From: Streptomyces mashuensis
GTDB taxonomy: Bacteria; Actinomycetota; Actinomycetes; Streptomycetales; Streptomycetaceae
Assembly (NCBI RefSeq): GCF_014654785.1
Contig: NZ_BNBD01000008.1
Coordinates: 240,943-304,942, forward strand
Reading direction: 5' to 3'
DNA: 64,000 nt
A program made the translations under genes and the position numbers. This document shows, one piece after another, positions 16,737 to 25,050 of the stretch; within the stretch, counting starts at the first letter, position 1; the number at the start of each line of letters is the position of its first letter. Below the pieces are notes generated by a model. It saw nothing but the letters and a program-made list of their open reading frames with translations, had not been told where the DNA came from and did not search any database.

Positions 16737-16765
16737 ACTCTAGACCTGTTTTTGAACACGTTCAA
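16737..16765 (-). promoter_or_regulatory. Promoter with operator O1 embedded in the -35 region
   Basis: On the minus strand, TTGAAC (16765-16760) and TAGAGT (16742-16737) are separated by exactly 17 bp and form a good vegetative-type promoter for the membrane protein gene. The -35 hexamer is half of the palindrome TTGAACGTGTTCAA (16752-16765), so a bound regulator would directly exclude RNA polymerase. Confidence 0.65.
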
Positions 16766-16803
16766 GCCAGGGTTCGCCGGGCTGATTCCCCGGGTCGGAA
16801 GGC

Positions 16804-17379
16804 TTATTGACGGCCCGTCGGTGCGCCGGCCGGTGCGTGGCGGGCCACGTAGGCGGCGTACGGCTCGATGCCCACCTCGGCCCGGCGGGCGTCCATGCGC
16901 TCGGGGTCCTCGCACGGCCACGGCACGGGCGCGCCGTCGGCGATTCCGGCGATCTGGGTGCCGTACACCTGCTCGCGACCCTCGTTGACCCGCGTGCGGT
17001 CGAGGAGAAAGGCCAGGTCGCGCGGGGCCGCCTCGCCGTCGGCCACGGCCCCGCCGAGCAGCTCCAGGGCGCGGCGCTGCACGTCGAGCTGACGGTCGGC
17101 GTGCTGGGCGACGAGCCAGGCCGCACGGGCGGCGTCCTCGCCGACCAGCCGCGCGGTGGGCCAGCCGTACGCGTCCATGATCTCGTTCAGCCGGTCGCCG
17201 TGCCGGGCGGTCAGCCGGCGCCAGGCGAGCTGCTGCGCCACGTCGTCGCTGTGGGCGCCGGCCGCCGCCCGGTGGTCGGCTTCCGCCATGGCCACGAGCT
17301 CCGCGGCGAGGGCCGTCAAGGAGGCCTCCGGCGTCTCAGAGATCTCAGAGGTCTCAGTGGTCTCGGAAGTGGGGTGCAT
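16804..17379 (-). CDS. DUF6624 family protein
   Basis: A 191-residue soluble protein. The core matches the DUF6624 pattern: RLNEIMDAYGWPTARLVGED, AAWLVAQHADRQLDVQRRAL, PRDLAFLLDRTRVNEGREQ and VYGTQIAG. The fold is probably an all-helical bundle and no biochemical role is known. The N-terminus is a low-complexity acidic Ser/Thr/Glu stretch (TSETTETSEISETPEAS) encoded by imperfect GTCTCAGAG-type repeats that may vary in length. It lies upstream of the operator-controlled membrane protein on the same strand, but the operator and promoter between them argue against a single transcript. Confidence 0.75.
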   Translation of the reverse strand: MHPTSETTETSEISETPEASLTALAAELVAMAEADHRAAAGAHSDDVAQQLAWRRLTARHGDRLNEIMDAYGWPTARLVGEDAARAAWLVAQHADRQLDVQRRALELLGGAVADGEAAPRDLAFLLDRTRVNEGREQVYGTQIAGIADGAPVPWPCEDPERMDARRAEVGIEPYAAYVARHAPAGAPTGRQ

Positions 17380-17556
17380 CGTCGTATCGCTCCGGGTCGG
17401 TGGTGTCGGAAGGTGTCGTACGGGGGCCGGCCACCGGAAACCCTAAAGCCGCGAATCGGCACGAAGATCAACCTTGCGGACGGTGACAGGCGCGCCCGCG
17501 CGCGGGGATAATGGATCTGTCACGGTGACCGTCAGGGGGGCCGTGAGAGGTCCTCG

Positions 17557-18039
17557 ATGAGCGACGACAGCAGGGCGGACACCGGCTGGCTGACGGCCAT
17601 GTCACGGCCCGAGCTCGACCGGTTGTTCCGCGCCAGTCCCCCCGGCGACATCCCGCGCGGCACGGGGGCGGGCACGGTGCTCCCGGGCCTGGGCGCACGG
17701 GTCTCCCGGGTGCTGGCCCGCGTGGTGCGCGGCGCCATCTGGCGGGGCAAGGTCTTCGACTCCGGCGGCAGCGAGCTGCGCGACCTCGTCACCCCCTGGG
17801 CCGTACCGGTCTGCCCGGCCCGCGCCTACCGCGACGCGAGCCTGCTCGACGGCCACGAATGCATCGTCCTCGACCGCTCCCCCGCCTCCCCCGGCGCACC
17901 GCCCCGGCGCCGCCTGCCCGTGGCCCGCGTGCGGGAGGAGATCCGGCGGATCGGCCCCGGGCTCTACCTGGGCGTCGTCCACTGGGGGCAGCGCCGGGTG
18001 GTCACCTATGCGCTGCGGTTCCCGATGCCGCACGCGTGA
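17557..18039 (+). CDS. Conserved hypothetical protein
   Basis: A 160-residue protein starting at ATG 17557 with GAGAGG upstream. Visible features are a short acidic N-terminus, ELDRLFRASPPGDIPRGTG, a basic amphipathic segment (LARVVRGAIWRGKVFD) and a C-terminal beta-like section (GPGLYLGVVHWGQRRVVTYA). There is no signal peptide. I have seen similar actinomycete proteins without known function and do not assign one. It is isolated between divergent and convergent genes and ends in a perfect hairpin terminator that includes its stop codon. Confidence 0.6.
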   Translation: MSDDSRADTGWLTAMSRPELDRLFRASPPGDIPRGTGAGTVLPGLGARVSRVLARVVRGAIWRGKVFDSGGSELRDLVTPWAVPVCPARAYRDASLLDGHECIVLDRSPASPGAPPRRRLPVARVREEIRRIGPGLYLGVVHWGQRRVVTYALRFPMPHA

Positions 18040-18067
18040 CGGCGCTGACGGGCCGTCACGCGTGCGG
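18028..18067. terminator. Bidirectional terminator, 16-bp perfect stem
   Basis: CCGCACGCGTGACGGC (18028-18043) pairs with GCCGTCACGCGTGCGG (18052-18067) over an 8-base loop. It covers the stop codon of the rightward hypothetical gene and sits 9 bp past the stop of the leftward permease gene, so it probably terminates both. Confidence 0.75.
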
Positions 18068-18075
18068 CGCGGGCG

Positions 18076-19509
18076 TCAGGCCGCGCCGGAGGAGCGCTCG
18101 GACGACCGGGACCGCGACCGTACGAGGGGATGGCCGAGGAGCAGCAGGACGCACCACACGGCGATGGCGTACAGCGCGACGCGCGTGTCGGCGTCCCATG
18201 CGATGAGCACCGTGACGAAGGCGAAGCCGGACAGGGCCAGCCAGGTGGTGTACGGGGCGCCCGGCATGCGGTACGAGGACGCCTCGGCGCGGCCCTCGCG
18301 CACGGCGCGGCGGTAGCTGCTGTGGGTGAGCAGGATGATGCTCCACACCATGATGGCGCCGCCGGTGGAGACGGCCGTGATGTACGTGAAGGCGTGGCCG
18401 GGGTCGACGGCGTTGACCCACACGCCGATGGCCATGACCACGGCGGAGACGAGGACGGCGGGCACGGGCACGCCGCGCCCGTTCAGGCGGGCCAGGGTAC
18501 GGGGGCCGTCGCCGTTGGCCCCGGCGGTGCGGAGCATGCGGGCGGTGGCGTACAGGCCGCCGGCGTTGCAGGAGGAGAGGGCCGAGGTGAGGACGACGAA
18601 GTTGACGATGCCGGCCGCGGCCGGAATGCCTATCTTGGTGAACGCGGCGACGAACGGGCTGGTGCCCGGCTGGAACTCGCGCCAGCTCACCACGGAGAGG
18701 ATGACGAGCAGGGCGCCGAGGTAGAACAGGCCGAACCGCAGCGGCAGGCTGTTGATGGCGCGCGGGATGTTCTTCTCCGGGTCCTTCGTCTCGCCCGCGG
18801 TGACACCGACGAGCTCGACCCCGAGGTAGGCGAAGAGCACGATCTGCAGGGTCATCAGGGAGTCCCGCACACCGTGCGGGGCGATGCCGCCGTCGGCCCA
18901 CAGATGGCTCACGGACGCGGTGTCACCCGCGTCGCCGAAGCCGATGACGAGCACGCCCAGGCCGATGAGGATCATGCCGACAATGGCCGTGATCTTGATG
19001 AGGGCGAACCAGAACTCGAGCTCGCCGAACATCTTCACGGAGATGAGGTTGGCGCAGGTGAGGACCACGAGCGCGATCAGCGCCGTCTTCCACTGGGCGA
19101 ACCCGGGCCACCAGTAGGTGACGTACTGCCCGGCGGCCGTGATCTCGGCCATGCCGGTGGTGACCCACATGATCCAGTACGTCCAGGCGGTGGCGTAGCC
19201 CCAGAACGGCCCGAGGTACGCCCGCGCGTGGTCGGCGAAGCTGCCGGTGACCGTACGGTGCGTCAGGAGCTCGCCGAGGGCCCGCATGACGAGGAAGAGC
19301 ACGGCTCCCGCCACGGCGTACCACAGGACGAGGCTCGGCCCGGCCTGGGATATGGCGGTGCCGGCGCCGAGGAACAGGCCGGTGCCGATGGTGCCGCCGA
19401 TGGCGATCATCTGCATCTGCCGGGAGCCGAGCCCCCTTTGGTAGCCCCCGCCGCCGTGGGACGGCGGGGCCGCCTCGCGGCCCGTTCCTTCGGTGGTGTG
19501 CGTGCTCAC
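18076..19509 (-). CDS. Amino acid permease (APC superfamily, AAT type)
   Basis: A 477-residue transporter with about 12 membrane spans. The first span has the family signature QMIAIGGTIGTGLFLGAG, and the conserved FAYLGVELVGVTAGETKDPE lies in the middle, matching the proton-coupled GABA/aromatic/D-serine-type AAT permeases. The substrate cannot be set from sequence. It starts at GTG 19509 with GAGAGGGA upstream. A 16-bp palindrome (19551-19566) with the same core as the two operators at 16.7 kb lies about 40 bp upstream, linking it to the nearby TetR regulator. A shared terminator follows the stop. Confidence 0.88.
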   Translation of the reverse strand: MSTHTTEGTGREAAPPSHGGGGYQRGLGSRQMQMIAIGGTIGTGLFLGAGTAISQAGPSLVLWYAVAGAVLFLVMRALGELLTHRTVTGSFADHARAYLGPFWGYATAWTYWIMWVTTGMAEITAAGQYVTYWWPGFAQWKTALIALVVLTCANLISVKMFGELEFWFALIKITAIVGMILIGLGVLVIGFGDAGDTASVSHLWADGGIAPHGVRDSLMTLQIVLFAYLGVELVGVTAGETKDPEKNIPRAINSLPLRFGLFYLGALLVILSVVSWREFQPGTSPFVAAFTKIGIPAAAGIVNFVVLTSALSSCNAGGLYATARMLRTAGANGDGPRTLARLNGRGVPVPAVLVSAVVMAIGVWVNAVDPGHAFTYITAVSTGGAIMVWSIILLTHSSYRRAVREGRAEASSYRMPGAPYTTWLALSGFAFVTVLIAWDADTRVALYAIAVWCVLLLLGHPLVRSRSRSSERSSGAA

Positions 19510-19550
19510 GCTGACGAGTCCCTCTCTTGTTCTGAAACGTGCTCATGACA

Positions 19551-19566
19551 CGAGAACGTGTTCTCG
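19551..19566. promoter_or_regulatory. Operator-like palindrome before the permease
   Basis: CGAGAAC-GT-GTTCTCG is a perfect 7-bp dyad with a 2-bp centre. Its core GAACGTGTTC is the same as in the two operators at 16706-16719 and 16752-16765, suggesting one TetR protein controls both genes. Confidence 0.6.
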
Positions 19567-19644
19567 GTGTGAGGGATCAAGATTCGCAGCGCGGTGCGGG
19601 CTTGTCACCGCAGTTGTCGCCGATTCAACAGTCCAGGCGGGCTG

Positions 19645-20202
19645 TCAGAAGTCGAACTCCGCGTAGTCGATGTCGGTGAACTCCACCAGCAGGCCCGCGG
19701 CGCGCCGGCCGCCGTCCTTGAAGTAGACCTCCTGCAGACCCTCGGCCGCGATCTCGCGCAGCTCCTGCTCGGCGGCGCCGGCGGCGCGGGCGTCGAACAG
19801 GCGTTGGGCGTAGCCGGGCGGCAGGTGCTGGGTGATCTGCCGGACCCGGGCGTCGTCGGTGCTGCCGGGCGCGGCGGTGAAGCCGAAGCGGGCCCGGGTC
19901 TCGATGACGATGCCGCCGGTGGTGGCCGCGTGCTTCCTGGCCCGCTCGCGGACCTTGGGCTGCCAGCGGCGGCGCACCTCGCGGGCGAGGCGTTCGGCGA
20001 GCTCCTTGCGCGGGTGCCGCAGCTGGTCGCGGACGTAGCGTTCGACGGTGCGCTGGGTGATGCCCAGGAGGCGGGCGACGGCGCGCGTGGAGCCCTTGTG
20101 CTGCCGTACGAGGAAGCGCATCTGTGCTCCGGCCGACTTCGGCACCGGCCGGGTGAAGGTGTTCTCGTCGGCCTTGTCGAGGCCGTCCGCGAGGATGCCC
20201 AT
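19645..20202 (-). CDS. tpg: Telomere terminal protein Tpg
   Basis: A 185-residue protein of the Streptomyces terminal-protein family, which is covalently attached to the 5' ends of linear chromosomes and plasmids and primes telomere patching. Recognisable blocks are FTRPVPKSAGAQMRFLVRQ, the HTH-like GSTRAVARLLGITQRTVERY, RRRWQPKVRERARKHAATTG, GIVIETRARFGFTAAPGSTD and GLQEVYFKDGGRRAAGLLVE, in the family order and at the family length (184-185). It lies 9 bp downstream of tap, with its ribosome site GGGGAG overlapping the tap stop, so the pair is translationally linked as in known tap-tpg operons. Its presence indicates a linear replicon. Confidence 0.95.
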   Translation of the reverse strand: MGILADGLDKADENTFTRPVPKSAGAQMRFLVRQHKGSTRAVARLLGITQRTVERYVRDQLRHPRKELAERLAREVRRRWQPKVRERARKHAATTGGIVIETRARFGFTAAPGSTDDARVRQITQHLPPGYAQRLFDARAAGAAEQELREIAAEGLQEVYFKDGGRRAAGLLVEFTDIDYAEFDF

Positions 20203-20211
20203 CGGCGTGGC

Positions 20212-23200
20212 CTACTCCCCGTCGTCGTGCACGGCGCCGGTGACGTCGCCGCTCTTGATGTACCGGGCGATGTTGACGCCCTCGATCCCGTACTGCTCGA
20301 TCAGGCCCTCGGCCCACAGGACCGTCTGGGTGCCCTCGTGCTTGACCATGCCGGGGCTGACGCCGAGCCGGAAGCCGCCGGGCAGGGGGCGGCCGTCGGG
20401 GGTGCGCGGCAGGAAGTCCAGGGGGCCGGGGCCGTGGGAGGGGTAGACGGCGCAGTCGGACAGGACCGCCACCGGGTAGAGGTCCGCCTCCCGGGCCAGT
20501 TTCAGCATCTTGCGGTGCATGTTGACGCGGGCCGTGGCGATGACGGCGGCCCGGATGTCGGGGCGCCACGTGGGGCGTTGCAGCGCGGGCCAGGGCTCAC
20601 CGGGCCGCCACGCGCCGCGCGGGCGCTCGCGGAGCTTGCCGATGCCGCCCTTGACGGTGGCCTTGACCGCCGTCAGGACCGCGGCCTGCACCGGGTCCTG
20701 CTGGCGGTGCACTGCCATGGCGGCGAGGAACTCCTCCTCGCCCATGCCGGGCGTCACGCCAAGCCGGGCCATGGTGGCGAGGTAGGCATCGCGCAGCCGC
20801 GCGTACCAGGGGTCGAGGTACGGGCCGTGCTCGTACCGCACGTACGCCTCCAGCGGCCGGACGTCGTGGCCGAGTTCTGCGGCGTAGGCGACGGTGGGGG
20901 TGGCGTACCAGGCGGGGCCCTGCGGCCGTTCGCCGGTCGGCGTGAACGGGGAGGGCAGGCGGGGATCGAGGTCGACGCCGGACAGGTCCACCAGCCAGCT
21001 GCCCGGCAGCGACTTGTCGAAGGCGGGGGCCTTGACGTGGACGGGTGCGGACAGGCCCACGGTGAGGCGGTTCGCGGCGGCGGCGAAGGCCATGTTGACG
21101 TCGATGCCGACGACGTACCGGCGGGTGCACTCGTCGTCCGTGAGCGGCCGCGCCCACTGGTACGCCTCCTCCAGGAGGACCTGGTCGGGGGTGCGCTGGT
21201 GGTACGGCGGGTACAGGGCCGTGACGAGGGGGTGGCCGTCCGGCGCCTCCGGGGGTGCGCACTCGACGGGTTCGGTCAGGGACCCGGGGTTGGGGCCCGG
21301 AACCCAGGCGCCGGTCCGCTCGTCGCGGACGGCGCGGGTGGGCGGCCGCAGGGCGGTCATCAGCTCCAGGCCGGTGACGGCGGTCGAACCGCAGGGGGTG
21401 ATGACGCGCGTGGCGTAGTCGCCGAGCAGCGCGGCGAGTTCGGCCGGCGGCAGCCGGTCGGCGTCGCCCCAGGCCCGCGCGTCGAGCGCGCCCCACGGCA
21501 GGACGGCGAGCTGCACGCACTGCCGGCGGTTGCCGGCGGCGGGCCGGAAGACGCGGGCCCAGGGCCCGAAACCGCGGCGGGTGAGCTGCCACTTGCTCTT
21601 GGCGAGCTGCTTGACGACCTTGTGCCCGTCGGGCAGCCGCAGCCCCCGCCGGTCCTCCAGCTCGGCCGGCAACCCCAGCCGCTCGGCGGCACCGGCGGTG
21701 AGCACGACGAGCGGATCGGCATCCTTCCCGTACCGGTGCAACCGCCCGGCCCCGAGCCGCGCCTCCCCCAACGCCCACTCGACGACCGCGGCAACGGTCC
21801 GCGCAGGACACTCGAGAACGAGCCCCCCGACGCAGTACGCCTGCCCGTCGCCGTCGAGAACGGCGAGGGGGCCGTGGGGGTAGTCGGGGGCGTCGACGGA
21901 CTCGGCGTCGTCCCGCGGGACGGGCCGGCCGGGGGCGCCGGCCGTGGCCCCGCCCCGCCGGGCGGCCCGGCCAGGGGCACGGCCGGTCGTCCGCGCGGGG
22001 GTGGCCGGGGCGGGCTGCCCGGCCTCGGCGGGGCCCGCGGGGGCAGGTCGGGGCACTGCCCTGGGCGCGGACACCGATGCCACGGCGGCCTGGGTGAGCA
22101 CGGCGGATGCAGGCTGCCCGGCCTCGGCGGGGCCCTCGTCCCCGGCAGAGGACGACTGCGGCACCGCGCTGGACGCGGCGATCTTCGTGGCCGCGGCAGG
22201 TGTGGGCACGGCGGGAATCGGTTGGGGCACAGCGCCAGGCGCGGACGTCGGCGTCGCGGCAGCGGGCCCGGGAACAACGGATGCGGGCTGCCCGGCCTCG
22301 GCGGGGCTCTCGGGGCCCGCGGACGCCCGCGTGGCGGCGGGCGGAGGCACGGTGGATGTGTCGCCAGGGACGGACGTGGCTCCGTCGGCCCGGGTGGGGT
22401 GGCCGGTCGCGGATACCGTCGCCGCGGCGACGGACGCGGTGCCGGGCGCCGCGGCCGGGGAGGGCTCCCCCGAACCCTCGACCGGCGCAGCCGACGACAC
22501 CGCAGGCACGCGAGGCGCCGAAGCCGCGGCCGCAGCGTTCGCGGCCGTGCCGCCGACCGGGGCCGACCCGGCCGGGGTGTCGACCGGGCCGGGCGCCGGC
22601 GCAGCCACGGTGCCGGGCGCAGTGGCTTGGGAGGGCCCCGTCGAAGCCGCGGCATCGGCCGGCATGCGCGTCGGCGCGGCCAGGGCCGCGGTGTCAGGTG
22701 CCGGCGTCTCGTCCTCCGCGACCATGTCGCCCACCGGCTCGGGCGCCGGCGCGCCGGCAGCCGCAGTCGTGGGCTGCGGGGACCTTGCCGTGACGGCCGT
22801 CGTTCCAGCCGGCGCGGGCTCGCCACGTGTCGCAGCAGCCTCCTCGTCCTGCCCGGCCGGCGCAGGCACCTCCGAGCCGACATCCGAGGTCGCAGCCCGC
22901 GTGGTCGTCGTCCCGGCCGACGAGGACTCACCAAGCGCAGGAGCAGACTCGTCGGCCGGCCCGAGCGCCGACGCGGCCGGTGAACGCTCACCGGGTACCG
23001 CCGCCAGCCCGCCAGCCGACGACGGCTCGTCGGCCGGGCCGTGGGGTGCCCTGCCGCGGTCGTGCGCCGCCGCGGCGCCGGACTGCGCAGGTGCCGCCGG
23101 CGTCGGCGCCGGGTACAGCTTCGCCAGTTCCGCCAGCAGATGTGCGTACGCGTCGCGCTGTGGGGGGCGTGGGGTGGTTTTGCCGGTTTCCCAGTTGACG

Positions 23201-23355
23201 AGGGTGGGGCGGCGGACGCCGAGTGCGTTCGCCACCTCGTCGCGGGTCAAGCCGTGGGCCCTGCGCAGCCGTTCGCGTTCCGGGGGCGGCGGCAGGGCCG
23301 GGCGGCTTGCGATCAGCGCGTTGATCGCGTCGATCGCGTCGATACGTTCCGACAT
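20212..23355 (-). CDS. tap: Telomere-associated protein Tap (long form)
   Basis: A 1047-residue protein that recruits Tpg to the single-stranded telomere end. Residues 1-82 carry an XRE-type HTH (HGLTRDEVANALGVRRPTLV, NWETGKTTPRPP). Residues about 84-485 are a very long Ala/Pro/Gly-rich linker with repeated PAEAGQPAS units. From about 490 the conserved Tap core begins (DGDGQAYCVGGLVLECP). The C-terminal half shows motifs in the order of family B DNA polymerases: GIDVNMAF (Asp752, motif A), KATVKGGIGKL (about 895, motif B) and LSDCAVY (Asp967, motif C position), preceded by ATARVNMHRKMLKL. The linker makes it several hundred residues longer than the roughly 740-residue Tap proteins I know of. 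It heads the tap-tpg operon. Confidence 0.92.
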   Translation of the reverse strand: MSERIDAIDAINALIASRPALPPPPERERLRRAHGLTRDEVANALGVRRPTLVNWETGKTTPRPPQRDAYAHLLAELAKLYPAPTPAAPAQSGAAAAHDRGRAPHGPADEPSSAGGLAAVPGERSPAASALGPADESAPALGESSSAGTTTTRAATSDVGSEVPAPAGQDEEAAATRGEPAPAGTTAVTARSPQPTTAAAGAPAPEPVGDMVAEDETPAPDTAALAAPTRMPADAAASTGPSQATAPGTVAAPAPGPVDTPAGSAPVGGTAANAAAAASAPRVPAVSSAAPVEGSGEPSPAAAPGTASVAAATVSATGHPTRADGATSVPGDTSTVPPPAATRASAGPESPAEAGQPASVVPGPAAATPTSAPGAVPQPIPAVPTPAAATKIAASSAVPQSSSAGDEGPAEAGQPASAVLTQAAVASVSAPRAVPRPAPAGPAEAGQPAPATPARTTGRAPGRAARRGGATAGAPGRPVPRDDAESVDAPDYPHGPLAVLDGDGQAYCVGGLVLECPARTVAAVVEWALGEARLGAGRLHRYGKDADPLVVLTAGAAERLGLPAELEDRRGLRLPDGHKVVKQLAKSKWQLTRRGFGPWARVFRPAAGNRRQCVQLAVLPWGALDARAWGDADRLPPAELAALLGDYATRVITPCGSTAVTGLELMTALRPPTRAVRDERTGAWVPGPNPGSLTEPVECAPPEAPDGHPLVTALYPPYHQRTPDQVLLEEAYQWARPLTDDECTRRYVVGIDVNMAFAAAANRLTVGLSAPVHVKAPAFDKSLPGSWLVDLSGVDLDPRLPSPFTPTGERPQGPAWYATPTVAYAAELGHDVRPLEAYVRYEHGPYLDPWYARLRDAYLATMARLGVTPGMGEEEFLAAMAVHRQQDPVQAAVLTAVKATVKGGIGKLRERPRGAWRPGEPWPALQRPTWRPDIRAAVIATARVNMHRKMLKLAREADLYPVAVLSDCAVYPSHGPGPLDFLPRTPDGRPLPGGFRLGVSPGMVKHEGTQTVLWAEGLIEQYGIEGVNIARYIKSGDVTGAVHDDGE
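21900..23105 (-). repeat. Low-complexity Ala/Pro/Gly coding region within tap
   Basis: About 400 codons of tap encode a compositionally biased linker. The motif PAEAGQPAS or a close variant recurs at least three times, as do short APxP and TPSAP blocks. The imperfect repeats and length suggest an intrinsically disordered spacer that expands by slippage. A sequencing or assembly artefact is unlikely because the frame stays open throughout. Confidence 0.7.
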
Positions 23356-23386
23356 GGGCCACCTCCGGCGGCCACCCTACCCTCGC

Positions 23387-24019
23387 TCAGGGCCGGTACA
23401 TGCACGCAGCCAGCGGGGCGTGGGTCTTCCAGCCCAGGGTCTCGTACAGCGCCCGGCCCTCGTCCGTGGCGCCCAGCACGCCCAGTTGCGCGCCCTCCGC
23501 CACCGCGAGGTCGGCGAGCGTGCGCATCACGTAGCCGCCCAGGCCGCGGCGGCGGTGCGCCTCCTCGGTCACCACGCGGTCGACGACCGTCGCGTCGCCG
23601 AGCACCGCCATCTGCCCGCCGGCCGCGCGCTCGCCGGCGCCGTCGTGGACCCGGACGTACGTGACGCCGTTGCGGACCTCGACCGTCGCCGTGTAACCCT
23701 CCGGCAGCCGGGGGTGCGTGGCCTGGAGGTCGGTCGCCATGAGGTGACCCGTCTCCTCCTCGTCGACGATCCAGCCCGCCGGGAGCCACGGCGCCACCTC
23801 GTCCGGTGCGACGGGCGCCTTGAGCCAGGTGTCGGGAACGGCCACCGAGGCCGCCGCCTCGCGGATCAGCGACCCCGGGGCCTCGGGCAGGACATGCCGC
23901 CCGACCTGGCCGGGCTGGTCCACGTCGATGTAGAAGCCCCACGGCATCCGGGCCGGCCGCGGCCGCTCCCGGGACACGGCCCACCCCGAGACCCACGTCG
24001 TCACCAAGTCCGGAATCAT
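23387..24019 (-). CDS. GNAT family N-acetyltransferase
   Basis: A 210-residue acetyltransferase starting at ATG 24019 with GGGAGG at ideal spacing. The acetyl-CoA loop is seen as VVDRVVTEEAHRRRGLGGYV (R-R-x-G-L-G), followed by the helix MRTLADLAVAEGAQLGVLGA and the closing ALYETLGWKTHAPLAACMYR. The N-terminal 90 residues are typical of actinomycete GNATs that act on small molecules. The substrate is not predictable. It lies just upstream of tap on the same strand but with 31 bp between, and is probably independent. It is divergent from the DUF4232 secreted protein. Confidence 0.88.
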   Translation of the reverse strand: MIPDLVTTWVSGWAVSRERPRPARMPWGFYIDVDQPGQVGRHVLPEAPGSLIREAAASVAVPDTWLKAPVAPDEVAPWLPAGWIVDEEETGHLMATDLQATHPRLPEGYTATVEVRNGVTYVRVHDGAGERAAGGQMAVLGDATVVDRVVTEEAHRRRGLGGYVMRTLADLAVAEGAQLGVLGATDEGRALYETLGWKTHAPLAACMYRP

Positions 24020-24210
24020 CGTCAGACCTCCCGATGCTGATGTAAGAGACGCAATGCGGTTGTGCACATTACGCGACGGAGGTTCGGAAGGTCATCCGAT
24101 TAATTGGGACCGTGAGACGCCTGGAACGTTTGGGGCGACTCGCACGAGGCAGGCGGAAGAGAGATCCTCGTGTGCACGGGGAGGTTCCCGACCCGGTAAG
24201 GGGGCACGTG

Positions 24211-24747
24211 ATGATACGCAGCGCACTGGGCAGGACGGCCGCAACCGCCGCAGCAGTGGCGCTGGCGGCCGGAGCGGTTCTGGGTGGAGGCGGTGCGGCC
24301 GCGGCCGCACCGGCAGGGGTGCCGACCTGCGGCGTCGCAGGGCTGCGGGCCGCCCTGACGGACAAGGGCGGACACCAGGCCGGCATGTCCCACGAGGGCA
24401 CGGTGCTGAGGCTGACCAACACGACCGGCCACACCTGCGCCCTGCGCGGCTACCCCGGCCTCCAGCTGGAGGACACCCGGCACCAGCCGGTGGAGACACA
24501 CACCACCTGGGGCGACACCTACTTCGTGCAGGACCCGGGCCGGCACACCCTCTACCTGCGCCCCGGCGGCTCCGCCGAGGCCGACCTGGTGTGGGCGCAC
24601 GCCGACGCCCCGACGATGGTGCAGGCGGGCTACCTGCGCATCACGCCGCCCGCCTCGCACGACCACCTGACCGTGCCGTTCGCCAAGCTGGTGACCAACG
24701 GCGATCTGTCCGTGACCGCGTTCGCCTACCGGATCGACGTTTCGTGA
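24211..24747 (+). CDS. Secreted DUF4232 protein
   Basis: A 178-residue exported protein. ATG 24211 is preferred over the adjacent GTG because AAGGGGG ends about seven bases before it. A Sec signal peptide (IRSALGRTA, then AATAAAVALAAGAVLGGGG) is followed by the DUF4232 domain: VPTCGVAGLRAAL at the start, GTVLRLTNTTGHTCALRGYP in the middle with a second Cys, and LTVPFAKLVTNGDLSVTAF near the end. The two cysteines probably form a disulfide. The domain is an immunoglobulin-like beta sandwich of unknown role, common in streptomycete cell-envelope proteins. Confidence 0.8.
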   Translation: MIRSALGRTAATAAAVALAAGAVLGGGGAAAAAPAGVPTCGVAGLRAALTDKGGHQAGMSHEGTVLRLTNTTGHTCALRGYPGLQLEDTRHQPVETHTTWGDTYFVQDPGRHTLYLRPGGSAEADLVWAHADAPTMVQAGYLRITPPASHDHLTVPFAKLVTNGDLSVTAFAYRIDVS

Positions 24748-24769
24748 GGCGCTGTCAGGAGTGGCGGGG

Positions 24770-25009
24770 TCAGGCGCGGGACTCCGCCAGGCCACCGGCG
24801 CGGCACGCCTCCGCCACCACCCCCGCGTACTGGCTGACGACGGGCAGGGAGCCGTAGTCCGGCCTGCACGCCGCGGAGCCTGTGGACGTGACCACGGGCT
24901 TGAGCGCGTCGCCCACCTTGCCGTCGGCGTGCGCGGCCGGGGCGGCGAGGCCGAGCAGGGCAGCGGCGGTGGCGGTGCCGGCGACTCCGGCCAGGAGAGT
25001 TCTCTTCAT
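24770..25009 (-). CDS. Small secreted protein
   Basis: A 79-residue precursor with a Sec signal peptide (MKRTLLAGVAGTATAAALLG, cleavage likely after AHA). The mature part is about 50 residues (DGKVGDALKPVVTSTGSAAC...) with two Cys residues that could form one disulfide. ATG 25009 gives a standard signal peptide; an in-frame GTG at 25018 is the alternative. No family is recognised. Mature size and cysteine count recall small streptomycete surface proteins, but chaplin and rodlin motifs are absent. Confidence 0.6.
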   Translation of the reverse strand: MKRTLLAGVAGTATAAALLGLAAPAAHADGKVGDALKPVVTSTGSAACRPDYGSLPVVSQYAGVVAEACRAGGLAESRA

Positions 25010-25050
25010 GCCGGGCACAACGAGTCGTCCCGCCGCCGGATACGCCCCAT

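Noticed and set aside
19510..19644. Telomere-like palindromes or a replicon end next to tpg
   Set aside because: No array of multiple palindromes or long terminal inverted repeat is seen; tap-tpg operons can lie well inside chromosome arms.
22000..22900. Linker of tap as a separate gene or a collagen-like surface protein
   Set aside because: The frame is continuous with the HTH upstream and the Tap core downstream, with no internal ribosome site or signal peptide.
19594..22983. Long plus-strand frame of over 1100 codons opposite tap
   Set aside because: It is antisense to tap and tpg, which have clear homology; the product is Gly/Arg-rich without any domain.
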